NCBI GenBank assembly: GCA_022566435.1 | Contig: JADFIX010000198.1 | Span: 1-6,971, forward strand | Direction: 5' to 3' | DNA: 6,971 bases | DNA from: Planctomycetota bacterium | Lineage (GTDB): Bacteria > Planctomycetota > Phycisphaerae > UBA1845 | Shown: positions 1 through 6,971 of the stretch, piece after piece | How the letters are laid out: every line of letters begins with the position of its first letter | Position numbering within the stretch: the first letter of the stretch is position 1 | Notes under the pieces: generated by a model | What the model was told of the DNA's origin: nothing | Database searches by the model: none | Seen by the model: only the letters and a program-made list of their open reading frames with translations | Position numbers and translations under genes: made by a program

Positions 1-844
<844 letters not shown>

Positions 845-855
845 CTATCTGAATG

Positions 856-882
856 GCGAATGGCGCCAAAAGCGCGATTCGC
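856..882 (-). other. Intercistronic RNA hairpin between atpG and atpD
   Basis: In the 71-nt gap, the minus-strand arms GCGAATCGCGC and GCGCCATTCGC face each other. They form 6 bp, one C-C mismatch and 4 more bp closed by a 5-nt loop (TTTTG). No U-run follows (the next bases are CATTCAGATAG), so this does not look like an intrinsic terminator, and atpD must be read through. A role in transcript processing, stability or tuning of beta expression is inference. Confidence 0.55.
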
Positions 883-900
883 ATACCCAATCGATCGAAA

Positions 901-1782
901 TCAGGAAATTGCATTCGCCCCGCCGATGATATCCAGCAACTCCATCGTAATGTGCGTCTGTCGCGCACGGTTATATTGCCTGCTCAGCAACGTAATCATA
1001 TCTTCCGCAGCGTCGGTGGCCGCCTTCATCGCCACCATCCGGGCGATGTGTTCGCTGACCGTCGCGTCGGTGAAGCACTGAAACATCCGCGCCCGAACGG
1101 TCGCCGGCAGAAGTTCATCGAGCAACTCCTTCGGCGCCGGTGAGAATTCATACTCCACGGCCGTACGTCTCGCACCCGTTTCCCGATCGTCTTTCGCCTC
1201 GCGCGAAAGCGGTAGCAATCGCAGCGCGACGGCCTGCTGCTTGGCCGCCGACAGAAAGCTCGTGTGCGCCACGTAAACCGATGAAATCTCGCCCTTGGCG
1301 AAGCGATCCATGAGCCCGTTGGCAATGCGTTCGATTTCGTCGAACCGGGGCACCTCGGAAATATCGGTCAGTTGCTCAGTCAGGGGGCGCCCGAGGAAGC
1401 GGAAGTAATTGATGCCTTTCGTGCCGACCATGTGTACGTCGGTCTCGATACCCGCCTTTGCCTGCTCGTCCAAATGATGAATCGCGGTGCGGAGTACGTT
1501 GGAGTTAAAGCCGCCGCACAGGCCTCGCTTGCTGGTAATGACGACCATCGCCGATTTCTTGACGTCGTCGTGCGTCTTCATCAGCGGGTGATCGACATCG
1601 TCGGCGGCGTCCGACAGGTCGGCGACGAGTTCGGCCAGTTTCTCAGTGTAGGGCTTGGTGGCTGTCGCGCGTTTGAAGGCGGCCTGAAAGCGCGCGGTCG
1701 CGATCAACTGCATGGTTCGCGTGATCTTATGGATGTTGCGAACCGCTTTTCGTCGCTTGATTAGAACTCGTTTGTTGGCCAT
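901..1782 (-). CDS. atpG: F1 ATP synthase subunit gamma
   Basis: Central rotor shaft, linking the c-ring to the alternating catalytic sites. The 293 residues match the usual family length. The N-terminal helix carries RRKAVRNIHKITRTMQLIATARF (in two parts: residues 10-20 and 20-32), corresponding to the ITxxMxxVAxxK region of other gamma subunits. The Rossmann-like middle domain holds SKRGLCGGFN (84-93). The C-terminal helix carries YNRARQ (270-275) and ends in the family-typical GGANAI. No chloroplast-type regulatory cysteine pair is seen. ATG at 1782 has AGG 6 nt upstream in a modest ribosome site, 52 nt after the atpA stop. The stop is TGA, whereas most genes here end in TAG. The RTMQLIATARF wording recalls planctomycete gamma subunits; that is memory, not a search. 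Identity is secure. Confidence 0.97.
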   Translation of the reverse strand: MANKRVLIKRRKAVRNIHKITRTMQLIATARFQAAFKRATATKPYTEKLAELVADLSDAADDVDHPLMKTHDDVKKSAMVVITSKRGLCGGFNSNVLRTAIHHLDEQAKAGIETDVHMVGTKGINYFRFLGRPLTEQLTDISEVPRFDEIERIANGLMDRFAKGEISSVYVAHTSFLSAAKQQAVALRLLPLSREAKDDRETGARRTAVEYEFSPAPKELLDELLPATVRARMFQCFTDATVSEHIARMVAMKAATDAAEDMITLLSRQYNRARQTHITMELLDIIGGANAIS

Positions 1783-1834
1783 CAGTCGCCTATCTTCACG
1801 TTAGGATCAAGTTCACCGAAAACTCGATATCCAC

Positions 1835-3562
1835 CTACGATTTCTCACCGGGGGAATAGTGCGATTTGAAATCGGTAATGACTTTCTTGATCTTATCCGC
1901 CAAGTCGTCGGACATGGCTCCCGTATCATCCAGCTCCTCGCCGATCTCGGGGAATTCGTCGCCGAAGTGCTTGAGGAGCGCGGCTTCGAATTCGAGCACT
2001 TGATTGACCGGCAGGTCATCAAGGAACCCTTGTGCCCCCGCGTAGATGCTGAGGATCTGATCGTTCACGTTGTAGGGCGTGTACTGCGGCTGCTTCAGCA
2101 GTTCGACCATGCGCTGCCCGCGATCGAGCTGGTGTTGGGTGGCCGTGTCCAGGTCGGTTCCCAGTTGGGAGAACGCTTCGAGTTCGCGGAATGACGCCAG
2201 GTCCAGTCTTAGCGATCCGGCGATTTTCTTCATGGCTTTCCGCTGGGCGTTGCCGCCTACACGGGAGACGCTGATGCCGACGTTCACCGCCGGTCGCACG
2301 CCGGCGAAGAACAGATCGGGTTCCAGGTAAATCTGTCCGTCGGTAATGGAAATCACGTTGGTCGGAATATAGGCGGACACTTCGCCTTCGAGCGTTTCGA
2401 TGATCGGCAGCGCGGTCATCGACCCGCCGCTGTCCGGAAAGCGGTGAACGCGATACTTGTCCTTGTCTGGTAGTGAATCAAGCCAAGTTTCGGCGTGTTT
2501 CTTTCCGTCGGGTCGGTGGTACAACCCCTGGACGTCGTCCGGACGGTGTTCTTTGGGGGCCTCGAACCCCTTTGGATGCTTGAAGGCCACGGTACGATCG
2601 AGTGAATCCTTCGGCGTGTCCTTGGGCACGACAGCGTATTCGTCGCGCATTTTGACGCTTCGTTCTAGCAAACGCGAGTGAAGGTAGAACACATCGCCGG
2701 GATAGGCCTCGCGTCCCGGCGGACGGCGAAGAAGCAAACAAAGCTGACGATACGCATGGGCCTGCTTCGACAAGTCGTCATACACGCAGAGGGTCGCTCC
2801 TCCTCGGGTGTACATGAAGTATTCCGCCATGGCGGCACCGGAATAGGGAGCGATGAACTGCAGCGGCGCGGGATTGGCGGCGGAAGCGGATATGACAATG
2901 GTGTAGTCCATTGCCCCGGCTTCCTGCAGCTTGCCCACGACGCTCGCGACGGTCGATTCCTTCTGTCCGATCGCGACGTAAATGCAGATCACGTCGCCGC
3001 CCTGCTGGTTGATGATCGTATCGATGGCGATGGCGGTCTTGCCCGTCTTGCGGTCGCCGATGATCAGCTCGCGCTGCCCGCGACCGATGGGAATCATGCT
3101 GTCGACGGCTTTGAGGCCGGTCTGCAAAGGCTCGGTAACCGGCTGTCGCTCAGCGATACCGGGCGCTTTGAACTCCAGGGGCCTGCGGTGCGGTGTTTCA
3201 ATGACACCCTTGCCGTCCAAAGGACGCCCGAGTGGATCCACCACACGGCCGACCATGGCGTCGCCGCAAGGGACACTCAGCAACTCGCCGGTGCGGCGAA
3301 CCTCGTCGCCTTCCTTGATGCCCAGATAGTCGCCCATGATGACGGCGCCGACGGAGTCTTGTTCGAGGTTGAATACCTGTCCGAACTGTCCGTTGGAAAA
3401 CTCGAGGCGTTCACCGGCCATCGCGTTGCCCAGGCCGTAGATGCGGGCGATACCGTCGCCGACCTCGAGCACCTGCCCGACTTCGGCGACATCGACCTTG
3501 CTGCGATACTGTTTGATCTCCTCGGTGATGACCGATGAAATCTCGTCGACTTTGAATTTCAT
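1835..3562 (-). CDS. atpA: F1 ATP synthase subunit alpha with a long insertion
   Basis: Non-catalytic nucleotide-binding subunit of the alpha3beta3 head. Opening residues ([13 protein letters not shown]) and the N-terminal barrel (about 25-95) are standard. The P-loop is GDRKTGKT at 169-176, the same numbering as E. coli GDRQTGKT but with Lys for Gln172. VYDDLSKQA (260-268) and [20 protein letters not shown] (279-298) follow. The arginine finger is Arg434 in ISVSRVGG, 58 positions later than E. coli Arg376. The shift comes from a hydrophilic insertion at about 306-378, between LERSVKM and [13 protein letters not shown]. Total length is 575 against about 500-513 usual. The frame is open throughout and conserved sequence resumes cleanly, so the insertion is not a frameshift. 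No clear Shine-Dalgarno precedes ATG 3562, but the protein start is homologous, and translation may depend on atpH upstream (64-nt gap). Identity is certain. Confidence 0.98.
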   Translation of the reverse strand: MKFKVDEISSVITEEIKQYRSKVDVAEVGQVLEVGDGIARIYGLGNAMAGERLEFSNGQFGQVFNLEQDSVGAVIMGDYLGIKEGDEVRRTGELLSVPCGDAMVGRVVDPLGRPLDGKGVIETPHRRPLEFKAPGIAERQPVTEPLQTGLKAVDSMIPIGRGQRELIIGDRKTGKTAIAIDTIINQQGGDVICIYVAIGQKESTVASVVGKLQEAGAMDYTIVISASAANPAPLQFIAPYSGAAMAEYFMYTRGGATLCVYDDLSKQAHAYRQLCLLLRRPPGREAYPGDVFYLHSRLLERSVKMRDEYAVVPKDTPKDSLDRTVAFKHPKGFEAPKEHRPDDVQGLYHRPDGKKHAETWLDSLPDKDKYRVHRFPDSGGSMTALPIIETLEGEVSAYIPTNVISITDGQIYLEPDLFFAGVRPAVNVGISVSRVGGNAQRKAMKKIAGSLRLDLASFRELEAFSQLGTDLDTATQHQLDRGQRMVELLKQPQYTPYNVNDQILSIYAGAQGFLDDLPVNQVLEFEAALLKHFGDEFPEIGEELDDTGAMSDDLADKIKKVITDFKSHYSPGEKS

Positions 3563-3626
3563 GAGGCTACTTTCAGTTACTTTTCGGGATTACCGTCTTG
3601 CCTGTTCAAGAGGCTTCGCCGATTTC

Positions 3627-4226
3627 CTATCCAAATTCCACGTACGCTTTTCCGCCATGGACTTCTTGTGACGCGCGCTGCTGCATGGCTTCGCTGATTT
3701 GGCGAAGTTGCATGGCCACCGTCGTGTCGAGCTTCTCGTCGCCGATCCGCATCGTGAGGCCGCCGATCACGGACTCGTCCACTCTTTCCACGAGTTCGAC
3801 ACCCATGCCCGCGAACTTCGCCGCCGCTTCACGTATTTTTCCTCGGAGCGTGTCACTCAGCGGAACCGCGGTCGTGATGTGCACGTCCACGATGTTTCGC
3901 GACTCCTCATGGGCGAGGCGATAGGTGTCGCATACGGCGCGAAGCAGCCCGAGTCGTTCTTTGCGGTTCAGTACCTGTAGCGAGTCGACCAACAAGTCGC
4001 TGGCCTTGCCCCGGAAGGCCTTTTCGAGAGTCTGCGCACGGGCCGTGACGTCGACCGTCGGGCTCGACAAGAAAGCGCCGAGCGCGGCGTTCTTGTCGAT
4101 CATATCCGCCAGCTCATGCAATTCGTCCAGCAATTCGTCGGCTTGCCCTTGCGATTCCGCAAGATCAAGCATGGACTTGCTGTACACTTTGGCCAATGCG
4201 AGTTCTTTGTCCGTGGCACCTGCCAT
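3627..4226 (-). CDS. atpH: F1 ATP synthase subunit delta
   Basis: Peripheral-stalk subunit (OSCP homologue) that ties the top of the alpha3beta3 head to the C-termini of subunit b. It has 199 residues, somewhat longer than the usual 175-185. The N-terminal helical domain starts LALAKVYSKSMLDLAESQG (9-27), followed by the typical FLSSPTV (52-58) and LLVDSLQVLNRKERLGLL (78-95). The C-terminal region has VIGGLTMRIGDEKLDTT (153-169), the most conserved part of the family. The C-terminus runs on for about 15 residues past the usual end (QQRASQEVHGGKAYVEFG). It sits 41 nt after atpF and 64 nt before atpA, in the classical b-delta-alpha order. No strong ribosome site precedes ATG 4226; a small hairpin lies 16 nt before the start. 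Identity is secure from the motif and the position. Confidence 0.96.
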   Translation of the reverse strand: MAGATDKELALAKVYSKSMLDLAESQGQADELLDELHELADMIDKNAALGAFLSSPTVDVTARAQTLEKAFRGKASDLLVDSLQVLNRKERLGLLRAVCDTYRLAHEESRNIVDVHITTAVPLSDTLRGKIREAAAKFAGMGVELVERVDESVIGGLTMRIGDEKLDTTVAMQLRQISEAMQQRASQEVHGGKAYVEFG

Positions 4227-4242
4227 TCGTTTGCTACTCTCT

Positions 4243-4256
4243 GCCGGCGAACCGGC
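4243..4256 (-). other. Small hairpin with TTCG loop before atpH
   Basis: The minus strand reads GCCGG TTCG CCGGC in the 41-nt gap between atpF and atpH: a perfect 5-bp G+C stem with a four-base UUCG loop in RNA. The loop is closed by G-C rather than the extra-stable C-G pair. No U-run follows, so termination is unlikely. It lies 16 nt before the atpH start and could influence ribosome loading; that is inference. Confidence 0.45.
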
Positions 4257-4267
4257 GACTGCCGTTT

Positions 4268-4837
4268 CTAGTTCCGATGGACCTTACTGAGTTCGTCGAT
4301 GGACTCGGCGATAAGCCGCTCGTGCTCGGCGGCGTTGAGTTCCTTACGGATGATGCGCGAAGCGATGTCGGTTGCCAGCTTCCCGCTCAAATCGTAAAGA
4401 TCCTTGACCGCGGTGTCGGTGGCGATTTGAATCTCGCGGCGGGCGCGGTCGATCAGGGCCGTCGCTTCCTTTTTCGCGGTATCCTCGATTTTCCGCTGAA
4501 CGACTTCGGCGTCGCGGCGACCTTCGTCGACAATGCCCTTCGCCTCGGCGCGGGCGGCGGTCAACTGCTCCGTGTATTCCTTCAGCTTGGCCTCGGACTC
4601 TTCGCGGTCCTTCTTGGCCGATTCGAGCGAGTCGCGAATGAAGTCTTCGCGCTTCTGCAAGGCGCCGAGGATGGGACCCCATGCGAATTTGCCGAGTACG
4701 AACACGACAATAAGGAAGATGACCACCGTCCAAACGGCAACGCCAACATCGCCGGCGAATGGATTGCTCGATTCGCCGCCGGAGGCAAGAGCCGGAGTGG
4801 CTGCCAAACAAAATACCAAGACATCGACACGTTTCAT
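4268..4837 (-). CDS. atpF: Fo ATP synthase subunit b with signal peptide
   Basis: Peripheral-stalk subunit anchoring the F1 head to subunit a. I place the start at ATG 4837 (189 residues), not at the upstream ATG 4984, because AGGTG stands 4 nt before it, the longer version would overlap atpE, and its extra 49 residues look non-coding. From this start a short signal peptide is visible (MKRVDVLVFCLAATPALA, probable cleavage near residue 18). The single membrane helix follows (about 32-50, VAVWTVVIFLIVVFVLG). Next is FAWGPILGALQKRED (51-65), which is typical of bacterial b subunits, and then a long charged coiled coil to residue 189. Most bacterial b subunits lack a cleavable leader. Only one b gene is present, so the stalk is probably a b2 homodimer rather than b/b'. 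The 100-nt gap to atpE holds no convincing gene. Identity is secure. Confidence 0.95.
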   Translation of the reverse strand: MKRVDVLVFCLAATPALASGGESSNPFAGDVGVAVWTVVIFLIVVFVLGKFAWGPILGALQKREDFIRDSLESAKKDREESEAKLKEYTEQLTAARAEAKGIVDEGRRDAEVVQRKIEDTAKKEATALIDRARREIQIATDTAVKDLYDLSGKLATDIASRIIRKELNAAEHERLIAESIDELSKVHRN

Positions 4838-4841
4838 GGGG

Positions 4842-4846
4842 CACCT
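4842..4846 (-). promoter_or_regulatory. Ribosome binding site deciding the atpF start
   Basis: AGGTG on the minus strand, 4 nt before ATG 4837, complementary to the 16S tail. It selects the 189-residue protein over the longer open frame that begins inside atpE. Confidence 0.6.
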
Positions 4847-4937
4847 ACTTTTTGGCCTACCACCCAAACCTCGCGGAAGGGCGTCTACCCACCACTGATC
4901 TTGCAGCGGCGATTCGCCATCCTGATGCGGAAAACTT

Positions 4938-5425
<488 letters not shown>

Positions 5426-5435
5426 TTCTTCAAAA

Positions 5436-6332
5436 CTAGTGAGCGTGAGCCTCCTCGTGGTCGTCGTCATGGTGGAAAACGACCGACATCCCTAAGAACA
5501 GAGTCGTCAGGAACGTAAAAATGAAAGCCTGGAGGAAGGCCACGAATATTTCCAACAAGGTGATCGCGACACTCGCTAAAACCACCGGGACCGCAATCAG
5601 CAAACCGCCGCCCGCGCCCATCGACGCCCACGCACTGATAATGAACCCCACCAGAACGGCTAGCAGAACGTGTCCCGCGATCATGTTGGCGAACAGTCGC
5701 ACGGCCAGCGCGAAAATCTTGGCGCCCAACCCGATGATTTCCACCGGCACCAGCAAGGGGGCCAGCGCGATCGGACCCGGACAAAAATGGGCGAGGTACT
5801 GCTTGCCGCCCAAGCGGAGGCCGTTGAACACCATCATGATCATGGTCAGCACCGCCATCGTGGCGGTGACATAGATATTGCCGGTCGCGGCCCCCCCGAG
5901 ATGCGTGTCAAACAACGCGCTGATCGCCGGTATCGGCAGGAGTCCAAGCAAGTTGATCGTCAAGATGAAAAAGAAGACGCTCCAGATGTACTTGATAAAG
6001 CGGTCGGTGTGATGCCGCAGGTTTGGTTCGGCTACTTCTTTGCGGAGGTATTGGCAAACCGACTCGATAAAATTCGCAAAGCCGGTCGGTACCATGGCGC
6101 CAATCTCGTCCGTGCCTTGACGACGGCGAACCAGGCGGGGCATCAGCAAAACCAGCAGCAACCCTGCGAGGATCATCATTACGAGTTGATCGCTGAAGAT
6201 CGTAATCTTCCCCTCGTGGGTAAGAAAGAATCCCCACAACCCGCCGAAGTCATAGTCCACGCTCGTAAGGGGATGCTGAATAACGTGTTCCAGCGGATTG
6301 CCGCTCGCGAGTATGGATACCCCAACGCCCAT
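5436..6332 (-). CDS. atpB: Fo ATP synthase subunit a
   Basis: Membrane stator forming the two proton half-channels beside the c-ring. From the chosen start it has 298 residues. A soluble N-terminal stretch (NPLEHVIQHPL) precedes several membrane helices: about 47-65 (FSDQLVMMILAGLLLVLLM), 115-135 (KYIWSVFFFILTINLLGLLPI), 150-170, 185-205 and two in the C-terminal half. The essential Arg is residue 212 in ALAVRLFANMIAGH. Nine residues on, where E. coli has Glu219, stands His221. Glu261, in LLEIFVAFLQAF, occupies the position of E. coli His245. This is the exchanged pair known from mitochondrial subunit a. The C-terminus is a His/Asp/Glu tail (HHDDDHEEAHAH). Two adjacent ATGs exist (6335, 6332). 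AGGAG is only 2 nt from the first but 5 nt from the second, so I prefer 6332. The upstream extension to 6422 lies within atpI and is not native. Confidence 0.95.
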   Translation of the reverse strand: MGVGVSILASGNPLEHVIQHPLTSVDYDFGGLWGFFLTHEGKITIFSDQLVMMILAGLLLVLLMPRLVRRRQGTDEIGAMVPTGFANFIESVCQYLRKEVAEPNLRHHTDRFIKYIWSVFFFILTINLLGLLPIPAISALFDTHLGGAATGNIYVTATMAVLTMIMMVFNGLRLGGKQYLAHFCPGPIALAPLLVPVEIIGLGAKIFALAVRLFANMIAGHVLLAVLVGFIISAWASMGAGGGLLIAVPVVLASVAITLLEIFVAFLQAFIFTFLTTLFLGMSVVFHHDDDHEEAHAH

Positions 6333-6337
6333 CATGT

Positions 6338-6342
6338 CTCCT
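6338..6342 (-). promoter_or_regulatory. Ribosome binding site of atpB
   Basis: AGGAG on the minus strand overlaps the TAG stop of atpI and stands 5 nt before ATG 6332 (2 nt before ATG 6335). It is the strongest Shine-Dalgarno in the window and implies coupled translation of atpI and atpB. Confidence 0.7.
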
Positions 6343-6766
6343 ATGTATCCGAGTCCTTTAGGACTCGCAACGCGAATACTGTGTCCGACGCGAGCAGCGC
6401 GACGTAGCTGATCGCTAACCAAACCAAGAGCGGCGCCGTCACAAAAAAACCGCTCAACGCCGCAGAGAAGCCTAAAAACAGGACGACCAAAAACCGCACG
6501 GCCATGGACATCATTACGGCGGTCACTCGTCGACCGGCCGCCTGGCTATCCGTGCCCGCATGCCGCCGTGCCAAGACCACGGGCAAGGCACCCATGGCCG
6601 ATGCGATCAAGCTGATGACGCAGCCGGCCGCCATGGCCAGCGTGCCTTCCGATCCCGCGAGCCTTTTCGTAGGGACGTAACCGACACCGGCTAGGAAGAT
6701 CACGATCGCGCCCGCCAGAAGCAAGAACCTGGCGAAATCACCGGCGGACGATCGTGTCTCACTCAT
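6341..6766 (-). CDS. atpI: ATP synthase accessory protein I (AtpI-like)
   Basis: Small integral membrane protein encoded ahead of atpB. In bacteria studied, AtpI helps assemble the c-ring and, with AtpZ, has been linked to Mg2+/Ca2+ handling. The preferred start is ATG 6766 (141 residues, MSETRSSAGDFARF), which overlaps the atpZ stop by 8 nt. A GTG at 6796 would add 10 residues but would put more of the gene inside atpZ, and has no ribosome site. Four hydrophobic segments are visible: about 13-30, 43-66, 81-105 and 108-128. Arg91 lies inside the third (MAVRFLVVLFLG), as in the family, and an Asp (128) closes the fourth. Sequence conservation in this family is low, so the call rests on topology, the buried Arg and position between atpZ and atpB. 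The stop TAG overlaps the atpB ribosome site. Confidence 0.8.
   Translation of the reverse strand: MSETRSSAGDFARFLLLAGAIVIFLAGVGYVPTKRLAGSEGTLAMAAGCVISLIASAMGALPVVLARRHAGTDSQAAGRRVTAVMMSMAVRFLVVLFLGFSAALSGFFVTAPLLVWLAISYVALLASDTVFALRVLKDSDT
6350..6367 (-). other. Perfect hairpin at the atpI 3' end before the atpB ribosome site
   Basis: Minus strand CGAGTCC TAAA GGACTCG: a perfect 7-bp stem with a four-base loop, within the last codons of atpI (RVLKDS). It ends 7 nt before the AGGAG of atpB. No U-run follows. It could affect ribosome passage or access at the atpB start, or mark a cleavage site; these roles are inferred. Confidence 0.5.
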
Positions 6767-6971
6767 CTCGATCGCCGCCGTCTTCCTTTTCGTCACGGTT
6801 CATTTGCCGGGAAGCTTTCAGTGCCGTGCGAATCAGGTTGTAACCCCCACCTAAAATACCGAGAGCCGCGCCAATCAAGACACCTTTCGGTCGGCAGCCG
6901 TAGTGTCGGTCGATCCAGTATCCCGCCAGAACGAATCCGATAACCGCGGCGGCGAACTCGAAACCCATTCC
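6759..6971 (-). CDS. atpZ: AtpZ-like accessory protein (partial, 5' end beyond window)
   Basis: Small two-helix membrane protein of the AtpZ/AtpI family, usually the first gene of the operon. In Bacillus, AtpZ with AtpI has been described as a Mg2+/Ca2+ transport component. The visible 70 codons include helix 1 (GFEFAAAVIGFVLAGYWID), the family hallmark GYWIDRHYG with a following Pro, and helix 2 (GVLIGAALGILGGGYNLIR), with conserved glycines, Asn and Arg. A charged tail (NRDEKEDGGDRDE) follows. An ATG at 6968 is three bases from the edge and the frame is still open before it. The conserved first helix begins immediately there, so the true start very likely lies upstream, outside the window. 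The TGA stop overlaps the atpI start by 8 nt, a sign of coupled translation. Confidence 0.8.
   Translation of the reverse strand, partial: GMGFEFAAAVIGFVLAGYWIDRHYGCRPKGVLIGAALGILGGGYNLIRTALKASRQMNRDEKEDGGDRDE

Noticed and set aside
2678..3538. Plus-strand open frame of 286 codons
   Set aside because: Antisense to the P-loop half of atpA; long antisense frames are expected opposite G+C-rich genes and the protein has no recognisable domain.
3563..3626. GCCT/AGGC pairing in the atpH-atpA gap
   Set aside because: Four pairs with a 7-nt loop is too weak to call a structure.
4905..4915. GGCG-AAT-CGCC palindrome and an 11-codon frame in the atpE-atpF gap
   Set aside because: Only a 4-bp stem and a very short frame; nothing beyond chance.
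5670..6407. Plus-strand open frame of 245 codons
   Set aside because: Antisense to atpB; the His/Gln-rich composition is an effect of the opposite-strand membrane codons.
6336..6422. Upstream extension of atpB to 6422
   Set aside because: Lies inside atpI and reads an Arg-rich, non-homologous stretch; AGGAG fits the ATG at 6332.

Overview
The window is one contiguous block of an F1Fo ATP synthase operon, read entirely on the minus strand. In transcription order (right to left) it holds atpZ (5' end cut by the right edge), atpI, atpB (a), atpE (c), atpF (b), atpH (delta), atpA (alpha), atpG (gamma) and atpD (beta, cut by the left edge after 276 codons). If the usual order holds, epsilon (atpC) follows beyond position 1. 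The operon promoter and terminator lie outside the window. No mobile element, tRNA, rRNA or CRISPR array is visible, and no gene-free stretch exceeds 138 bases. The long plus-strand reading frames are antisense shadows of these genes.

The best guess for the organism is a member of the Planctomycetota (PVC group) with moderately high G+C. The reasons are family-level resemblance from memory: the gamma N-terminus (KITRTMQLIATARF), a long hydrophilic insertion in alpha, a short insertion in beta (IGDTGKSV), cleavable signal peptides on both Fo subunits b and c, and atpZ-atpI heading the operon. I could not test this with a search.

The genes form one machine. AtpZ and AtpI are small membrane accessory proteins (AtpI helps c-ring assembly). 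Subunits a, b and c form the membrane proton turbine. Delta and b form the peripheral stalk, gamma the rotor shaft, and alpha3beta3 the catalytic head. Catalytic motifs are intact wherever the window covers them, so the enzyme looks functional. Ion-site residues in c (Ile where Na+ types have Gln, Gly after the essential Glu) point to H+ coupling.

I see no previously undescribed system here. The points worth a second look are the alpha insertion of about 58 residues, the His/Glu exchange in subunit a, a possible 43-codon small gene that fills the atpB-atpE gap and ends in an ATGA overlap with atpE, and compact RNA hairpins at four of the gene junctions. There is also marked use of TAG stops (six of eight visible genes).
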